From positions 8,160 to 32,324 of the forward strand of contig DJSH01000016.1 in the NCBI GenBank assembly GCA_002440225.1: DNA of 24,165 nt, read 5' to 3'. Positions 21,115 to 24,165 of the stretch are shown one piece after another; position 1 is the stretch's first letter, and each line of letters begins with the position of its first letter. The stretch is from Candidatus Segatella violae (GTDB lineage Bacteria > Bacteroidota > Bacteroidia > Bacteroidales > Bacteroidaceae). The notes below the pieces were generated by a model. The model ran no database searches. It saw nothing but the letters and a program-made list of their open reading frames with translations, and was not told where the DNA came from. A program made the translations under genes and the position numbers.

Positions 21115-23043
21115 ATGAAGCAATTTAAAACATATATACACATAATGGCTATGCTGTTGACAATGATGTTGACAGCATGTTCAGACAGTGTTGTCAATGA
21201 CACTCCTTCGACAAGTGATGCTGAGGATGGTTACTATACTGCTCATTTCAGCATCGCCATACCAAGTTTCGAAGAGCCCGAAACTACGCGAAGCACTGTG
21301 TTCATGAATGAAGGAATAAGAAGCAAAGACGATTTAAAAATATTCTGTTTTGACAATGAAGGTCAATTCGTGGGTTTTGGAGAAATCCAGGACTTTAACC
21401 CTATCATTGGATTGAAAAGGCATAAAGATGGAAGTTATGAAATTCCTGAGAGCAGCGAACAGGCAAAGCAAGACAATACAGGTGTATCAGGAGGTGGCAT
21501 CAACAAGGATGGTAGCTCCGAAGAAAGAGATTTCACAGCAAAAATTCCCAACAATACTTCTCGCATCCATTTAGTTGCCAACGCAACCAAACAATACCAA
21601 ACCATTAATTTTAACGACCAATGGAAATGGGTAGGTATGCATGAAAACATTCTCATGACGACTTTCGAGACCAATCATACAGAAAACCAAGACGTAATGA
21701 CTCGCTACTGGGGCTACATCAAGAAAGACAGCCCTAGCGAACTAAAGGATTATCTGGACCAGAGCAAAAAAAAGGCTGATTATATCATTCATCTCATCAG
21801 AGACAGGGCAAAGATATCTGCCGACTGGAGCGAGGAAGCCAAGGAAAAGAATCCCAACCTAGTCAATGATTTCAAATTATCAGTATTCAATGGAGTGGCA
21901 TACGGAACATTGGCACCATTCAATCGAAACGAGCTCGTCTTTGACCCCACGACGGGAGACAAGAATTGGGTATGGAAGGTTGACTATGTAACACCTGCCA
22001 TGAACACGACAAGGCTAAAAGGTGACAATGGACAGATGTACAACCCAACAGCAGCATTCGAAGAGAACAACTTGCCGACAGACCCTACAAAAGTCACAAT
22101 GAGTCATGGCGGGAAATACTATCTGATATATCTGCAAGACAAAGACAACAAGCCATACGCCATCAAGCGAAATTACGAATACAAGATTATTATAGACCAG
22201 CTAGACGAGAGTTATGGTAAAGGAAGCTCAGAGGAAGCCATAAAAGGAGCCCCTGTAAATAATCCTTGGATTACCGTGGAGCAGATTGTACCGGGAGTTT
22301 CCGACGGCAACCACGAATTGGCGATTATTGGAGGAACCTACAAAACGATAAACTCTGGAGCTAACACCGAGCAAAGCATCCAATTCACCTACAAAGGGGA
22401 AGATGCCGCCCAAAAGCAGCCATCTGACTTTGTGGTTTCATGGACCAAGAATCTTGCTTTCGGCACAGCTGATGCCCCCAAGATAGAAAGTTATTCATAC
22501 GATAACAGCAAGAACGTATGGACGGGAGCCATCACTTACAAGTTAGGCGCAATAGACAACACCTGGAGAGAAGGAGTCATACACCTTATAGACAAGGTGC
22601 ATGGGTTGAACAAAAACATCCATCTTTTCAGTGTGAACGAAGCAAACTATCAGTTTAATGGTCCTACCAATATAGGTACTGCCAAAGGTAGTGAAGGAGA
22701 TTTCCTGATCACCATCCCAAGCGACTATCCAGATGAATTACTTCCTGTGAATCTAAAGATTGCATCGAATGATGTAACCCCAGAAAACTTGGAAGTAGAA
22801 GTAAGTGACACCCAGAAAGAAACCAACAATGAATGCAAAACAAACAATTGGTTCAAATATAAGGCTGAAGTCATCAAGAGGAGCAACGAAGGTGAGGAAA
22901 TCCCAGGCAGCAGGAATTACACTTACACCATTAAATTGAAAAATGTACGGAACGCTACATCTGGCAGCAAAGGTTGCTTCTGGCTGAAGGCCGACAACTT
23001 CAACCAGGGCAAGGCCAAGAAGATTGAGTTCACATATAAATAA
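21115..23043 (+). CDS. Large fimbrial accessory lipoprotein, last gene of operon
   Basis: A 642-aa lipoprotein with lipobox LTAC (Cys22). Fimbrillin-like elements include AHFSIAIPSFEEPETTR (43-59), DLKIFCFDNEG (73-83), IHLVANAT (151-158), HLIRDRAKISADW (226-238) and RNYEYKIIIDQL (352-363). After PWITVEQ (384-390), some 250 extra residues form one or two predicted beta-rich modules of unknown type, rich in Asn and Lys and ending AKKIEFTYK. It is separated by 9 bp from the preceding gene. Probably a tip or surface-exposed accessory subunit. The exact family is not recognised, and the function is inferred from context. Confidence 0.65.
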   Translation: MKQFKTYIHIMAMLLTMMLTACSDSVVNDTPSTSDAEDGYYTAHFSIAIPSFEEPETTRSTVFMNEGIRSKDDLKIFCFDNEGQFVGFGEIQDFNPIIGLKRHKDGSYEIPESSEQAKQDNTGVSGGGINKDGSSEERDFTAKIPNNTSRIHLVANATKQYQTINFNDQWKWVGMHENILMTTFETNHTENQDVMTRYWGYIKKDSPSELKDYLDQSKKKADYIIHLIRDRAKISADWSEEAKEKNPNLVNDFKLSVFNGVAYGTLAPFNRNELVFDPTTGDKNWVWKVDYVTPAMNTTRLKGDNGQMYNPTAAFEENNLPTDPTKVTMSHGGKYYLIYLQDKDNKPYAIKRNYEYKIIIDQLDESYGKGSSEEAIKGAPVNNPWITVEQIVPGVSDGNHELAIIGGTYKTINSGANTEQSIQFTYKGEDAAQKQPSDFVVSWTKNLAFGTADAPKIESYSYDNSKNVWTGAITYKLGAIDNTWREGVIHLIDKVHGLNKNIHLFSVNEANYQFNGPTNIGTAKGSEGDFLITIPSDYPDELLPVNLKIASNDVTPENLEVEVSDTQKETNNECKTNNWFKYKAEVIKRSNEGEEIPGSRNYTYTIKLKNVRNATSGSKGCFWLKADNFNQGKAKKIEFTYK

Positions 23044-23083
23044 CGGATATTACCCCCAATAAAGAATATTAATAAAATAATAA

Positions 23084-23137
23084 TTATCATTTACTAAACA
23101 AGTATTTTGCGGAAACGGAAAAACTAGACTGGTCGTT
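23084..23137 (+). repeat. First copy of repeat pair TTATCATTTACTA and AACTAGACTGGYCGTT
   Basis: TTATCATTTACTA (23084-23096) and AACTAGACTGGTCGTT (23122-23137) lie in the gap before the DUF5106 gene. Both recur after that gene, in the opposite order. Confidence 0.75.
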
Positions 23138-23179
23138 GGAACTGTAGTTGCCGAGTTGTCTCACCTTCTATGGTTCCGC
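23109..23179 (+). terminator. Possible terminator of the fimbrial operon
   Basis: GCGGAA (23109-23114) can pair with TTCCGC (23174-23179) across a long interior, followed by GACTTTTATTTTTT. The stem is short for its 59-nt interior, so this is weak. Confidence 0.3.
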
Positions 23180-23204
23180 GACTTTTATTTTTTATGGGAA
23201 GAAA

Positions 23205-23236
23205 CTTGGGACATTCGATTATTTTTTGTACTTTTG
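23205..23236 (+). promoter_or_regulatory. Promoter of the DUF5106 gene
   Basis: TACTTTTG (23229-23236) matches the -7 consensus. CTTG (23205-23208) stands exactly 20 bp upstream as a one-mismatch -33 box. The ATG lies 55 bp downstream. Confidence 0.6.
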
Positions 23237-23290
23237 CAAACGATAATTCAAGCAATAGCATATAAACTCTTCCCATAAGTAAAAGAAAAA

Positions 23291-24091
23291 ATGAAAGCAA
23301 GACTCATCATCATATTCGCATTGTTGGCTTACGCCTTTGCGCCAGCCAAGGCACAGCGCGATTTTCCCTACCCCAGTGTGCCAGACACCCTACGCTCTGT
23401 AGAACAGCGTGCCTCCTATCTGTGCGAGCACTACTGGGACAATTTCAACTTTGCCGACACCCTGCTCTTGCAAGACAAGGAGATGGCTGAGCAAGGATTC
23501 GTCAACTTCATCGACATCCTCGCCCGCTTCGACCACCATATCGCCACAGAGGGCGTCACGGCATTCTCCGCCAAAGCTTACACCAACAAGAATGCCAAGG
23601 AGAAATTTGAGAGCCTCATCGAACATTATTACGAGAATCCTGAGTCGCCTATGCGCAACGACCGCATCTACATACTCTTCCTCAAGGAGATGGCTCTATC
23701 GCCATACTTCGACGAGGCCGAGAAGGAACGCATAGATTTCCGCTTGAAGGCGGCTAGCAAGAACCTACCTGGCACCATAGCCACCGACTTCACTTTCACT
23801 CTGGAAGACGGCAAACAACACAAGCTCAGCGATTATAAAAGCCAAAAGGTGATACTCTACCTGTACGACCCCGACTGCGAGAACTGCCACAAAGTATCTG
23901 CATGGCTCAGCAAGCAGCAAATACCTGCCGACATCACCATGCTACGCATCATCGCAGACGCACGCCTAGGCAACCTCTATAGCCTCAAGGCGATGCCTAC
24001 CATCTATCTGCTGGACAAAGGAAACAAAGTAGTGCTAAAGGACTGCACTCCAGAACAATTAATAGAACGTATGAATATGAAAGAAAAATAA
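23291..24091 (+). CDS. Secreted DUF5106 / thioredoxin-like protein
   Basis: A 266-aa protein with a signal peptide (about 1-22, ending PAKAQ). The N-terminal helical part (about 35-155, SYLCEHYWDNFNFAD) fits DUF5106, and the C-terminal part (about 160-262) is a thioredoxin-like fold with a CENC redox motif (Cys196-Cys199) and a cis-proline in KAMPT (Pro236). It probably acts in the periplasm on disulfides or as a redox partner. It has its own promoter and is 247 bp from the fimbrial operon, so it need not belong to it. A TAAGTAAAAG box lies 5 bp before the ATG. The stop codon touches a repeat that also occurs upstream of the gene. Confidence 0.82.
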   Translation: MKARLIIIFALLAYAFAPAKAQRDFPYPSVPDTLRSVEQRASYLCEHYWDNFNFADTLLLQDKEMAEQGFVNFIDILARFDHHIATEGVTAFSAKAYTNKNAKEKFESLIEHYYENPESPMRNDRIYILFLKEMALSPYFDEAEKERIDFRLKAASKNLPGTIATDFTFTLEDGKQHKLSDYKSQKVILYLYDPDCENCHKVSAWLSKQQIPADITMLRIIADARLGNLYSLKAMPTIYLLDKGNKVVLKDCTPEQLIERMNMKEK

Positions 24092-24160
24092 ACTAGACTG
24101 GCCGTTAAGGGCGACGTATTATCATTTACTATATATCATTCAATAGATTATCATTTACTA
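24091..24160 (+). repeat. Second copies of the repeats flanking the DUF5106 gene
   Basis: AACTAGACTGGCCGTT (24091-24106) matches 23122-23137 in 15 of 16 bases. TTATCATTTACTA occurs at 24119-24131 and again at 24148-24160. The window ends here with no further gene. Confidence 0.75.
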
Positions 24161-24165
24161 TAATA

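Overview
The window looks chromosomal and comes from a Bacteroidota member, most likely order Bacteroidales and probably the Prevotella/Segatella group. The reasons are the TAnnTTTG-type -7 promoter elements with TTTG-like -33 boxes about 20 bp upstream, the run of Mfa/FimB-type fimbrial lipoproteins, the DUF3575, DUF3868 and DUF5106 families, and the hpt-adk-obg-pgeF gene order. The species call is inference. No tRNA, rRNA, transposase, phage gene or CRISPR array was seen.

Left part (1-11051), mostly housekeeping. A minus-strand pair (45-1686) encodes the two halves of a periplasmic 5'-nucleotidase as separate secreted proteins, with the C-terminal-domain gene first. rplS (1963-2328) follows with its own promoter and terminator. 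Next come a 74-aa protein on the minus strand, a stand-alone AICAR transformylase of the type found in human ATIC (2844-4028) and a 65-aa very basic protein. Positions 4244-4669 are non-coding and hold about ten copies of a decamer, ACACTACACC or its complement, arranged so that a 31-nt imperfect hairpin can form. On the minus strand follow an M23 peptidase-family protein (4670-5878) and the purine/GTP cluster hpt-adk-obg-pgeF (9242 to 5986). Divergent from hpt is nnr (9392-10909), the bifunctional NAD(P)HX repair enzyme.

Right part (11027-23043), a type V (Mfa/Fim-type) fimbrial locus. A six-TM LuxR-HTH protein is read leftward. A 430-bp regulatory region with a promoter and a structured leader of about 160 nt separates it from the rightward genes: a DUF3575 barrel-like protein, a DUF3868/OmpA-like/TPR protein, the abundant fimbrillin (Mfa1-like), a hairpin terminator or attenuator, an Mfa2/FimB-like anchor lipoprotein, and three large lipoproteins with fimbrillin-like features. 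The second of these three ends in a WRLPT...YYWT...RCV module resembling lectin-like tip domains. The likely division of labour is a polymerised shaft (14606-16030), anchoring and length control (16285-17409), tip or accessory subunits (17475-23043), and outer-membrane or periplasmic assembly and sensing factors (12450-14502).

The window ends with a DUF5106/thioredoxin-like secreted protein (23291-24091) with its own promoter, flanked by short repeated sequences. The fimbrial locus and its non-coding control elements, together with the 4268-4484 repeat cluster, are the most interesting parts.
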